From positions 27,658,064 through 27,722,063 of the forward strand of contig CM042997.1 of the NCBI GenBank assembly GCA_023678885.1: a stretch of 64,000 bases of DNA, given 5' to 3'. The number at the start of each line of letters is the position of its first letter. Position 1 is the stretch's first letter. The translations under genes and the position numbers were made by a program. Shown here piece after piece: positions 11,673-22,629 of this stretch. A model generated the notes under the pieces. That model saw only the letters and a program-made list of their open reading frames with translations. It did no database searches and had not been told where the DNA came from. Source of the stretch: Pogostemon cablin. Lineage: Eukaryota > Streptophyta > Magnoliopsida > Lamiales > Lamiaceae.

Positions 11673-13798
11673 ATGAGTGACAATTTGATGGATAAAGTCT
11701 CTGCTTTTGGTGAACGATTGAAAATTGGAGGATCTGAGGTGGGGCAGAAGATTAGTGCTGGTGTGAGCTCAGTGAGTTTTAAAATGAAGGAACTTTTCCA
11801 GGGTCCAAATCAGGCAGACAAGCTTGTTGAGGAAGCCACAGCTGAAACTCTTGACGAGCCTGATTGGGCTACCAATCTAGAACTTTGTGATATGATCAAC
11901 CAGGACAAGATCAACAGTGTTGAATTGATTAGGGGAATAAAGAAAAGGATCATCTTGAAGAGCCCTAGGATTCAATACTTGGCCCTTGTGTTGCTTGAAA
12001 CAGTTGTGAAGAATTGTGACAAGGCATTTTCTGAGGTTGCAGCTGAGAGGGTACTGGATGAGATGGTGAAGCTGATTGATGACCCACAAACTGTTGTCAA
12101 TAATCGGAATAAGGCTCTGATATTAATTGAAGCATGGGGAGAGTCCTCAAATGAGCTCCGCTACTTACCTGTTTATGAAGAAACTTACAAGGTATTGCAC
12201 CTTTTATTGGCCCAAATTGCCCTGTGTTCATCACATGATATTTAAAATTTTCAGAAACTTTTAAACCATTTTCTTAATTTGTTATAATTTCATTATACCT
12301 CCTCACATTTAGAGTTTGAAATCAAGAGGAGTACGGTTCCCTGGCCGCGATGATGAGAGTCTGGCACCAATTTTCACTCCTGCAAGATCTGTGGAAGCTT
12401 CGGCACCAAACTCCACACTTCCACAACAGAACCATTATGATATCCCTGCACAAAGCTTTTCAGCTGAACAAATAAAGGAAGCATTTGACGTGGCAAGAAA
12501 CAGTATTGAGCTACTGAGTACCGTTATATCATCTTCCCCACAACAGGAGGCTCTGCAGGTATATTATTGGTTTATATATGCACCACATTCTTCATTCCAT
12601 GCTTCTTCTTATTGGTTGTGTCTAATTACATATTTCTGTGACTGCATAATTTGACCTTGGTCTTTTGCTAATTATTTGCTGCAGTTATAAGGATGTCCTT
12701 AGATCCCTGAGAAAGCCATATAAAAATTTGGGGCACAGTGATCGTCATGTGTCTGTCATCTGAATTTGAGTTCATATTGTTTTTAATTGGGAAAATAAAT
12801 TCACTAATCTGGAAACTTTCTTTCAAGTTTCCTTTGATGATAAGTTAGATCAGAGCTAACTTTTAACCTATAAGCAATAAATAATGTAGTGGTAGTTTCT
12901 GGACTTTAGGTTGCTTTTGAAATATTTTGAATAATTGGATTTTGATTTGTATTCAAGATCTTTTACATCGAACCAATTTTAGTTGTGTTTTACAGTGGAT
13001 TTGAAATCATTTCCCTGAATTTTAACTATTTTTAGAGTGATTTTTGAGGGAAGATTGCAGTCCACTATATGTTGAGTTACACGAATCCTCCCCCCCTAAT
13101 CCATCTATTTAACCCCTCATATCTCAAAGGCAACATTCGACTCTAGAATTCCTATTTCCACAGTGAACGTACAGAGTAGTCCAGTGCGAAATATGTTAGA
13201 ATAGACGAAGAGGGAGCACTTGGAGGGAAGAGATGCAGTGCACTAGCCATTCGTCCTCCAGTGCTCTGTTTTCTTTTTCAGCTATCACAAGATAGGATCA
13301 CTATTCTTACATATTTGTTTCCAGAATATTTATCCCTTATATCGTGTGTTCCATGTCTTAATTTTCTTGCAGGATGACTTGACCTCCACCCTTTTACAGC
13401 AATGCCGCCAGTCCCGGAACACTGTTCAAAGAATCATCGAAACAGCTGGAGACAACGAGGCCGTGCTTTTCGAAGCACTGAATGTGAACGATGAGATTCA
13501 AAAAGTTCTCTCTAAATACGATGAGATGAAAACTCCTCCAGTGGTGCCCCGTGAGCCAGAGCCTGCCATGATACCTGTCGCTGTGGAGCCTGATGATTCG
13601 CCTCGTAGCGGAAAAGAGGTGTCGCTTATAAGAAAACCAACAGGCGGTCGGAGTGGAAGCCATAATGAAAACAATGATGACATGATGGATGATCTTGATG
13701 AGATGATATTCGGTAAGAAAGGCGGTAGCGGCTCGTCGGAAGCTGGACAAGATTCAAAGAAACAGCAGCCACCTAAAGATGATCTCATCTCGTTTTGA
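11673..13798 (+). CDS. TOL1: TOM1-like protein (TOL1 type, ENTH/VHS-GAT)
   Basis: Three phase-0 exons: 11673-12191, 12313-12558, 13373-13798, giving 396 aa. An amphipathic N-terminus (MSDNLMDKVSAFGERLKIGG) precedes a VHS domain (about 50-175, WATNLELCDMINQDKINSVE and NNRNKALILIEAWGES) and a GAT domain (about 205-300, EALQDDLTSTLLQQCRQSRN), then an acidic tail with DDMMDDLDEMIFG and terminal DDLISF. TOL proteins bind ubiquitinated membrane cargo and pass it to ESCRT-I for vacuolar degradation, including PIN auxin carriers. Length and sequence fit the TOL1/TOL2 pair of Arabidopsis; the neighbourhood favours TOL1. Downstream is a short AT-rich spacer. Confidence 0.95.
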
Positions 13799-14382
13799 GC
13801 AGAGCAGATCTCTTCGAGCATTCCTCCTGTTTAGCCTGTGTTCATACATCTGATACTTGGAATTAAGATGATACACCACTATACTTCTTTTCATTTTTTA
13901 TTTTTATTTTTATTTTTAAATGTTTTATTTGGTTGCATGATATTCTACTTAGAATACGTTACAGATCTTATTCAAGTTTGGCATTTTTTTAGTGGACTGG
14001 ATTTCAACATAAATTTTTTGGGTCATCCACTCAATCGCATTAATTTTAGACAACTTCCTTAAAACAAATAAGGAATGATATACTCTGTTATTCATTTTAT
14101 TATGTTTGACTTTGCTTTAAAGTATCTATTTTTCATATTTAGTAAAAATGTAAACAATATGGCCAACTATTTTCATTTAATACAACTACTCACTTACTTA
14201 TAATAATACTTCTTAATCTAAGTGAAAAACAAATGAATATGAGTAATATTTTTAAAAAAATTGGTATTCCAATAAACAATAAAGAAAACAATGGATGTAG
14301 AAAATCATGCAAGTTTATTGATTTTGGTCTACTTAGTAAATACAGGTGACAAAGCTAAATGTAGAACTTGATAAAATCATAA
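13799..14382. other. AT-rich spacer, no gene seen
   Basis: Convergent 3' flank of TOL1 and the NPF remnant. TTTTTATTTTTATTTTT run near 13895-13915; no further feature recognised. Confidence 0.6.
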
Positions 14383-15286
14383 CTAACAAAACTGAAAAAA
14401 AAACCTCCAAGAACAGTAACAACACAAGCCATTGGAACCATCATAGTACGGTTCTTGAATCCCACCAAACTCATCACCTCTCTGATCTTCCAACTCTGTT
14501 TCCTTGTAAGGATACGACATCGATACCGCGACGAAGATCACGAGATTGATTGCCATCAACCAAGCTAGTGTCCAGTAGTACTTCCTGTTCATGTAGTGCT
14601 GAAACCAGTTGGTGTTTCCTCCTCTTTCGCTAACTTTTCCGACCACAAATACAGTAACAACACTGCCAAGAATCCCGACACCAGAAACTGCACTGATGAA
14701 AAGTGGCAGCTGGCTTTCTGTTGATACAGGGGACTGATCAATGAAGAAGCAAACTGCACTGTAATGAAAGATCCCAGAAAATTCTCCAAGTAGAAAGAAC
14801 TGTGGAAGCAACCAGAACATGGTCATAGGCACAGTTTCGTTTGGCTTGTCGACTAGTCCGTGCTCATGGACTGCGCCAAGCCTTCGATCCTCCACTTTGG
14901 CTGCTGTGATGCAGCACAGGATCGCGAGTATCATTGATACCGCGATCCCTAATGAAGGAGCAAACTTTCTTGACCCTGATTGGTCTAATGAATTCACAAA
15001 TTTGGCGTAGAGTTGGGCGGATTGATTCTGTACTTGATCATAGAACCAAAGAAGGGCTACAGAGGGGAGCTTGAGTCAGCCGACTTTGTGGTTTAGATGG
15101 TCTAGTTGCTCGACAAAGAAGGTGTATCCGATGCTCCACACAACACCACGTAAGAAGAAAGTCATCCAGACAGGAATCATGTGAACCATTGTTTTCGCCT
15201 CCTCGACTTCTGTCACCCTGCAAAGTCTCCATGGATTATTTTCTTGCTCCTCTGTGGGTATCACAACTGCAGCCTTGTCCAACCAC
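14383..15286 (-). pseudogene. NRT1/PTR family (NPF) transporter, broken 3' half
   Basis: One long exon-like stretch of minus strand, 15286-14383, keeps a splice acceptor (TCTGCAG just upstream) and encodes the C-terminal half of an NPF/POT proton-coupled transporter: WLDKAAVVIP, VEEAKTMVHMIPVWMTFF, GSRKFAPSLGIAVSM, MTMFWLLPQFFLLGEF, YYWTLAWLMAINLVIF. A single in-frame TGA at 15078-15076 interrupts it after HLNHKVG; CGA to TGA is a simple explanation. The N-terminal half, normally about 300 residues from upstream exons, is absent: only about 590 bp separates this from the start of the next gene and none of it looks like NPF. Both defects argue for a pseudogene. The exact NPF subfamily is not certain. 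Confidence 0.85.
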
Positions 15287-15880
15287 CTGCAGACAGATCA
15301 AGAATGTATCATGTATGTATCACTCACAATCAATGTGAAGAGAAGGAGATCTTGCACATTAACTTGGAATGAACAAGTAAGGACAAATAAATGAAAAAAG
15401 TATTTTCTGCATTAGAATTCGAGAAACCCTTCATCATGTTCAATATTATTTTTTAAAGGAGCTATCGAGTGGGATGCAAAATTAGAAAAGGGGTGCGTAT
15501 ACAAAAACTAATGATAATTATTGAGGGGTGTATAATACTAAATTTTAAAAGATACATTTGGGTTTCTAGGAATGTGTGACAAAATCAAGATTTAAAAGAT
15601 GAAAAGAGTGTGTATTTAATAATAATAACAATTATTAAAAAAAAAAAGTCTGTAGATAACGGAAAATGAGTTGTTAGAAAAGGAAAAAAAAATCTTTGTA
15701 ATAAAATTCACAAATTTTTAAGAAGGATCTCTGAAAATTCTATCGGAAAATCCTTTGGAAAAAAAAACTTATTTAATTATCGGAAATGTAGTAATTAGTT
15801 ATAGTTTTTAACTGGTATGAATTTATGATCAATAGTCCAACAGTCGCAGTGACCGATAGAGGCAATTCCGCCACCGGAGA
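15287..15880. other. spacer between NPF remnant and glycosyltransferase
   Basis: AT-rich. Positions 15490-15640 carry GGGGTGTATAATA and GTGTGTATTTAATAA motifs related to those at 4085-4180, suggesting a shared dispersed element. The promoter and leader of the exostosin gene must lie here; no clear TATA box was identified. Confidence 0.5.
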
Positions 15881-18800
15881 ATGGCCGGAAGACACTACTC
15901 CTCCGCCTCCGCTGTCCCAAAATCTCAGCGATCTCCGCTTATTCTCTTTATTATCGCTCTCATCTTCCTCTCTCTCATCTTCTACATCTTCGCATCCTCT
16001 TCTTCTATTTCCGCCACTCCCCACCCTAGCATAATCCACGCTGCTCAAGACCCTAATGTCGACTATTCTTTCGTATCCTCACTTGAAAAATTCCTAGCCG
16101 ATTACAAATCTAAATCTTCCTCCAGGATTCCGGACGACACCGTTCGAGGGGATGTTAAGGAAGATGATGTAAAGAAGTTGGATGATTTGATGTCTCTGGA
16201 TGAGGAGAAGCGTTTATATGGAGGCGAAAGTTCGTTTGGTTCACCGATTAGGGTTTATGTGTATAATATGCCGTCAAAATTCACCTACGATTTGCTTTGG
16301 TTGTTTCAGACTACTTATAAAGAGACTTATAATCTTACTTCCAATGGCAGTCCTGTTCATCGATTAATTGAGCAAGTGAGTTGCTAATTAGATTTTTCAC
16401 GCTAAACTTCGAAATCACCTGTATACATTCTGCATCAGTTCCAGTTCCATGAGCTTAATTCTTTGGTTCAAACGCGCTAGTTTGTATATTCTTTATGTTT
16501 ATGAAGCAAATTTTCTTTTGCAGCATTCTATTGATTATTGGTTGTGGGCGGATTTGATAGCTCCGGAGTCCAAGAGGTTATTGAAGAATGTTGTGCGAGT
16601 TTACAAGCAGGAAGAGGCTGATTTGTTCTACATTCCATTCTTCACCACAATCAGCTTTTTCTTGTTAGAGAAACCACAATGCAAGGCCCTATATAGGGTG
16701 TGAGTGCGTTCCCATTTCCTCTTTCTTTATTTTTGTTTTGTTTGCTTATTCAATATTGAGATGCTTTTTAGTGGCTAACTACTGCGTGCAATATTTAATT
16801 TATGCTATGAATTGGAGTTGGAATATTTTGTGCAGTGAAGTTCGTCTCCATGGAAATTTTGTATTTGTACTGCATTTTTGTGATGTGTGATGTTAAAATG
16901 GTTTTCCTTATCTAGCTTCAGCATGAGAAACTTGAATCTATCCTCAGACATAATGTAAAATCTGGTTGAAGCTTTGGCGTCAGTCTTCTGCTGTTATTTC
17001 TTATCCTTCCTTTTTCGTTGTTGGATTGATTTATGTTCTAGTTGAATATCTGTCCATAGAGCACATTGTTCTCATCACAGGATCACATTGTTATAGTCAA
17101 GTACCCAATATTTATTTACTTTTTTGTGATGGCATTCTCTCTTGCATCACATGAGTTTATGCGTTTCATTAAAAAACGTCAGCATGTCATTCTTGCAGAG
17201 TTTTTACTTGATCATATTGCAGTGTGTCATATTTCCTAATCTAACAACTCTAATTTGGTTACATTGAAATTTTGGACCGAGGACCTACAAAATTTGTACT
17301 ATACATTCCTATTGTGTGTTCTTCGTGTAGGCTGTTCTTGATCTGAGACTCTTCTTATAAGACTCATAAACATGTATTGTTGTTTGAGATTACATTCTAT
17401 GTTATGCTTTGTAGGATGCTCTGAAGTGGGTTACAGACCAACCAGCTTGGAAGAGGTCAGAGGGTAGAGATCATATCTTACCAGTTCATCATCCTTGGTC
17501 ATTTAAATCAGTTCGGAGGTCTATGAAGAAAGCAATCTGGTTGCTTCCAGATATGGACTCAACTGGAAATTGGTTAGTTTTACCTTATGTCAAGTCAGTG
17601 ATCCAATTAAATGAATTAATCAAAGACATGTAGCAACTTATATGTAACCACCTTGACAATTCAGGTATAAGCCTGGACAAGTTTATCTTGAGAAGGACCT
17701 GATACTTCCCTATGTTCCCAATCTCGATTTGTGTGATTCCAAATGTTTGTCAGATTCAAAGCGAAGTACACTGCTATTTTTCCGTGGAAGGCTGAAAAGA
17801 AATGCAGTAAGATTTCATTCTTGATTGAAATGCAAATTTTTTCAAGTTAATTTGAGTAAGCTAATAGCTTTATTAGTTAAGTACTTAAGTTGGGTGAATG
17901 GAGGAATATATGCAGTCATGTTATGGAAAAATAAAGACACACTTTTTTTTTCTCCAGGGCGGTAAAATTCGTGCCAAACTTGTGGCAGAACTTAATGGAG
18001 CCAAGGATGTCATCATAGAGGAAGGTTCTTCTGGGGAGGGAGGAAAAATCACTGCTCAGACTGGCATGAGAAAGTAACTTTAGCTCTATACTCGCAATGG
18101 TTTCAAACTTTCAGCTGTAGAGTTGATAAAAGAGAGTTTGCTGATGTATTTGCTCGTGTTTCTTGTTCATCAGGTCTATCTTTTGCCTTAATCCAGCTGG
18201 TGACACTCCTTCATCTGCTAGGCTGTTTGATGCGATAGTCAGCGGGTGTATCCCTGTAATAGTTAGTGATGAGCTGGAGCTTCCTTTTGAAGGAATACTA
18301 GATTATCGCAAGGCATACATCTTCTTGTTTAGAGTTGATCCTGCAAATAGTCACTATATCCTCTTAAAAGTGTTTTCATAAATGATTAAAAATGCACTTA
18401 TGAAGATAAAATTAAGATTTTGACTTGCCGAAAGTAGCCAAACCCTTAAAGTTGCTTAAATGGTTGTTTGGTGTTTTAATACTAGTTCCATCAGACAGGC
18501 ATATTCACAATTTTTTGTGACCGGGGCCTTTGTTTTTTTCAACAGATTGCTGTATTCGTCTCTTCGAGTGATGCCATGCAGCCAGGATGGCTCATATCCT
18601 ATTTAAGAAATATATCTCCCACTCAAATTAGAGAGAAGCAAATAAATTTAGCTAAGGTATGTGCGTCACCAATTTCTTCAGCAAATCATATTTGACTTTC
18701 AGCATTGTTTCAAACCCATTTCAATGTTCTAATAGTTATAGAATATCTCCCCTTGCATAAAGAATCTACTTAATTGATTTGTTAAGTTCTGATCTAGCAT

Positions 18801-19497
18801 TATTTGCAACAATATGCGATTTGATGATTGTTTGATTATTTCAGTACGCGAGGCATTTTCTGTACTCCCATCCTGCACAACCAATGGGTCCGGAGGATAT
18901 AGTCTGGAGAATGGTATGTTGACCATCTCTGTATTCGCTATGAGCCAGTTTCTTTTCATTTGCGCTGAATGAATGCTTGTGTCTTGATGTTATTTGGATC
19001 AATATTATAAAATGAAACAGAGAAAGTGAACTAATATTGCCTCGAAACCTGAAATGCGAGAATCCATCCAGTCTGCTGCAAGGCATTTCATGAAAGTTTC
19101 TAAGCGTACCTTTTCCGTTGTTAAATATGCAGTAATTTTGTGTTGTTTAACCCAACAATGACTAGTAATTGGAATTGTGAAAACAGTAGGACCAGGTATC
19201 GTATAGTCAGATGTCATATTATATGTTCCCCAATCGACTCCAAACAACGTATTCAGTGAACATGCATGTTTCAGGGATTTATGAAATATGTTGTTTGACA
19301 TCATACTAATGCTTGTCTTAGAGTATGCATGACCATTCTTCTTACTCGTTAGTACTGTTGAACAGATGGCAGGTAAGTTGGTTAACATAAAGCTTCATTT
19401 TCGGAGATCACAGCGCGTCGTGAAAGATTCGAGAAACCATTGCACTTGTGAATGTAGGCATCCTAATAGTACTACCTCAGTATCCTTGTCTTCTTGA
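15881..19497 (+). CDS. exostosin-family glycosyltransferase (GT47)
   Basis: Nine exons join in phase: 15881-16375, 16524-16697, 17415-17572, 17665-17806, 17958-18073, 18174-18312, 18546-18656, 18845-18913, 19366-19497, giving 511 aa. The N-terminus has one signal-anchor segment (about 18-39, [19 protein letters not shown]), fitting a type II Golgi protein. The GT47/exostosin domain follows: [92 protein letters not shown]. Such enzymes add sugars to cell-wall polysaccharides; the acceptor of this one is unknown. It most resembles Arabidopsis At5g16890 as remembered, rather than ARAD1. The intron after exon 6 uses a GC donor (18313-18314), unlike the rest. Confidence 0.93.
18313..18545 (+). other. 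GC-AG intron in the exostosin gene
   Basis: Exon 6 must end at CGCAAG (18312) to keep the conserved [16 protein letters not shown] junction in phase; the next bases are GCATAC. The acceptor is TTCAACAG at 18538-18545. No in-phase GT donor nearby gives the same protein, so this is a GC-AG intron, a minor class spliced by the major spliceosome. Confidence 0.8.
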
Positions 19498-19684
19498 TAT
19501 TCAGTTGCTTCCTCTCTTTCCATTTCCGGCTGATTTTAGCTTTCTTTTTATATAATGTTAGAACTATAAAGCATCATTCTTTGTGTAGGTTTAAAACTTA
19601 AAAAACAGAGATTGTATTATATCTGGATTCAGTGAAGATGCTTCATTCATTATATACACATACACAAATATAAACAAATAAATA

Positions 19685-20180
19685 CTCCCTCCGTCCCTTG
19701 TTAAGAGGGTGTTTTGTTTTTTAGCACGTGAATTAATGAGTATTATTATTTAATGTGTAGTGGGTAGTTGTATTAGTGTGTGTGAGTCTCATGTACTCCC
19801 TCCGTCTCTAAAAAGTTGGCACACTTTCCATTTTGGGCTGTCCCACAAAAGTTTGCACATCCCAAAAAAAGCAAAAAGTAAAAAACAATCACCCTTCCCC
19901 ATACACTTTAATTACAAAAAAACAATCTCTACCTACCATACTTTATCATTTATATATTACATAAAAATACAATTATACCCCTAAAAGTTATCACTTTCTT
20001 AATCTCTGTGCCGAAAAGAGGTGTGCAAACTTTTTAAAGACGGAGGGAGTATGTAAGAAAGGAATGAAGACTATTTGAGTGGGACGACCAAAATGAAAAA
20101 AAAAAAGATTTTCTTTATTTGAGTGGGACGACCAAAATGAAAGAAAAAAAATATTTTCTTTAAAGGAAATGGAAGGGGTA
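19685..20180. mobile_element. Stowaway-like MITE interrupted by another MITE (outer)
   Basis: The left end CTCCCTCCGTCCCTTG follows TA at 19683-19684. After the inner element, the sequence resumes (GTAAGAAAGGAATG) and shows GAGTGGGACGACCAAAATGAAA twice, 47 bp apart, related to the MITE at 44051-44276. The right terminus (near GGAAGGGGTA) is degraded, so the end coordinate is approximate. Confidence 0.6.
19796..20049. mobile_element. Stowaway-like MITE, inner insertion
   Basis: CTCCCTCCGTCTCTAAAAAG at the left is the complement of CTTTTTAAAGACGGAGGGAG at the right, with TA at 19794-19795 and 20050-20051 as target duplication. Well-preserved TIRs show it is younger than the element it sits in. 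Confidence 0.9.
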
Positions 20181-20656
20181 TATATTATATATGGAATTTA
20201 CATATTCCTTTTTTGTAGCTTACGAAGAATTAGGAGAATCATTGTGCTACAATTATCACATGTAGCGCTGGTACGGCTATTTATCTAAGAACATAATAAT
20301 TGTGTGAGATTGATCCAAATTAATTATACAGTATATACACTTTATTTTTTAGTCTTGATTTGATTTTTTTATAGTTAATTGATCACATCCTTCATGTGGG
20401 ATGATCGTGTTTCCTAATCTAATGTTTCTTTTGGAAGAAGGTATATGTATGAATATAATTTAATTGGAACTTTTTTCAACTAAAAAATGTCGATTATCAA
20501 TGTGGGAAGATTATACGATTTTAGAGTTTGGCAAATTATAAGGTTATTTATTTACTTATTTTCAAAATGAAAATGGAAAATTAAAATTAAATATTTTCTA
20601 AATATGTCCTTTTTTCCCATAAATATAGTTTAGTGTAAATAAGGAGATGCAAAGGT

Positions 20657-20690
20657 ATGGGGTGGGGGTGGGGGTGGGGGTGGGGTGGTG
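20657..20690 (+). repeat. G-rich (GGGGGT)n array, potential G-quadruplex
   Basis: Six closely spaced G-runs (GGGGTGGGGGTGGGGGTGGG and on) with single-T loops satisfy the G4 motif on the plus strand, about 1.2 kb upstream of the CSLD TATA box. Confidence 0.85.
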
Positions 20691-21890
20691 GAAGATGAGT
20701 AAGATGCCTCCGCCAATCACGTGAAGATGCCACGAAGTGGGCTGCATTTTCTTGCTTCTCTATGAATCGCATGTGCTACGTTGTTTCATTTCACTCGTCT
20801 ACAAACAAATCACCGACTTCTTTTTTAATTTGTCTTTTTTTTATTATCATCATAATTATGACTAATTAATCATTTTATCTTCCTTGATTAAATCCAATCT
20901 AAATTAAAATCAACGAATTCACCTCCAACCAACAATGTAAGGAAAAAGGTCCATGTTTTTATTCCCTTTTAATCATCAACTCTTGAAATAATGAAATATG
21001 TTGAAAGTGGTGAAGTAAGAATTAATGGGTTTTTACTCATTTTTTATTAATAATTAATAATTTATTTATTTTCCTTGTTTATTTTGATTTCTGTAATAAA
21101 TAGTAGTAATAATCACTATTTTTTGGACGGTTGGTTGAACCGGTCTGATTACCCATATATAATTGTTTTTTTAGTCAATTCAGAAAAGCGGTTCGGACCG
21201 ATCAAAATTGAAAAAAACTGATTGGATGGCCGAATCGAATAATGTCGGTTTTGATTTTTTTAAATTATTTTTTTTAAATAATTTGTTATAGGCTATGGAT
21301 GGAAGGAAATAATTATCAAATTTCAATTCATTTCTCAAAGTTTCCTTATTTCTTTCATTTACAAATATATATTTCAAAATAAAAATATTATGTTTTTCAA
21401 TTTCTCAAATTAAGGTTATATTGAAATTTATTAAAAATTGATGATGATTTTTTAATAGGTTTTGATTTATATGTACATTAAAAGTATATATAAAATAATG
21501 AAATAATATTAAAATATTGTTGATTTTCGTCTCTCCGGTTCCAAGGTTGGTCCGATCCGACCGCGTTATGAAAACCCTGATAATAAATTGTTAACCATAT
21601 TTATACTCGGAAAATTTGTTTTGTTTAACAACACGGCATATATATATAGTGTGAAAGGAAAAGATAGTCAATGAAGAAATTAAATTCAATATATTTTACG
21701 AATACATGCATATTACCATATATCAATCTGTAAATTCCTTTCTTATAAAAAATAGTAGTATATTTTTGGACAAAAATAAAAACTAAACGAAGAAGAAATT
21801 CTTGTCCGAAAATCAACTTTTTTTCTCCCATGAGAGAGAGAGTGTGTGTTTTGCAGTAAAAATTCTTGTCCAGCAAATTGCCAAGTCTGC

Positions 21891-21930
21891 TATATAAACA
21901 GAGACTGAGAGAGAGAGAGAGAGGAGAGAG
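21891..21930 (+). promoter_or_regulatory. CSLD core promoter: TATA box and GA-rich leader
   Basis: TATATAAACA at 21891-21900 is a good TATA box. It is followed by a (GA)n tract at about 21902-21930, which places the transcription start around 21920-21930. A leader intron with GT at 22080 and AG at 22601 separates the first exon from the coding exon at 22630. Confidence 0.7.
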
Positions 21931-22629
21931 TGCAGGCGAGGGAAGATTGAAAAGATCAGATATTTAAAAAGCAGGCGACTTTCTGTATTTAATCGTGGAA
22001 AATTGAAAATTTCAAGCCAACTGAACAGCCTGCAGGCATTACGCCCATAAGCTTGATTTTGTCATCATATTCTTTCAAGGTATTAACATCTTGCAGCCAT
22101 TTACCTTTCTTGCTATATAGACAAAGAAAAAAATACATACATATAATTTGTATGTATATGTGTGTATATTTATGTATCCGATTGTTTGTTCATCTGTGTT
22201 CCAACTTGACAGAATCTATGGTTTGGAATGATGGAATTCTATGAAATGCTGGCTTGAAAAGATTCTTTGGCTGGTCTTTTTTTTTTTTTTGCGGGTAAGT
22301 CGATCTTTCAAAATTCTTGAATCAATTCTGTCGAAGATTGGGTGATCAGTTGGTTCTGATGTTTTGTCTTAATATGTAATGAAGTGGGGTCTGAGTATCT
22401 TGAGATATTTGACTTTAATTTGAGAAGGATCTGTGTTGAATCGAACTCATTAGGACATGTGATCATTGGTTTGAATGATATTACAGTCTGTGAGTGAAAT
22501 TTACTTAAAAACTGCTGTGTTTCTGCTTCTTTTGATCTAAATGCCATCCTAATCATTCAAAGTAGATCAAATCTATATTATGTATGATGTTTTTGTTGCA
22601 GGATTGAATTTCAGATATTTAGTGCATTA

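Larger units (their letters stand above)
19498..21880. other. spacer with nested MITEs and G-rich array
   Basis: 3' flank of the glycosyltransferase, nested Stowaway-like MITEs (19685-20180), a G-rich tandem array (20657-20690), an AT-rich stretch, and around 21120-21580 fragments rich in GGTTCGGACCGATC/GGTCCGATCCGACC that look like a decayed element. No gene seen. The last few hundred bases are the CSLD promoter. Confidence 0.6.

Noticed and set aside
13394..13821. Minus-strand frames opposite TOL1 exon 3
   Set aside because: Antisense shadows of a well-supported coding exon.
15825..16034. Upstream ATG as start of the exostosin gene
   Set aside because: It is in a different frame and ends in a Ser run; the frame from 15881 has the signal anchor and continues into the GT47 domain.
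19760..19984. 74-aa frame, and a similar one at 43617-43850
   Set aside because: Both are the same MITE sequence (HKSLHIPKK) read by chance; the similarity comes from the element, not a gene.
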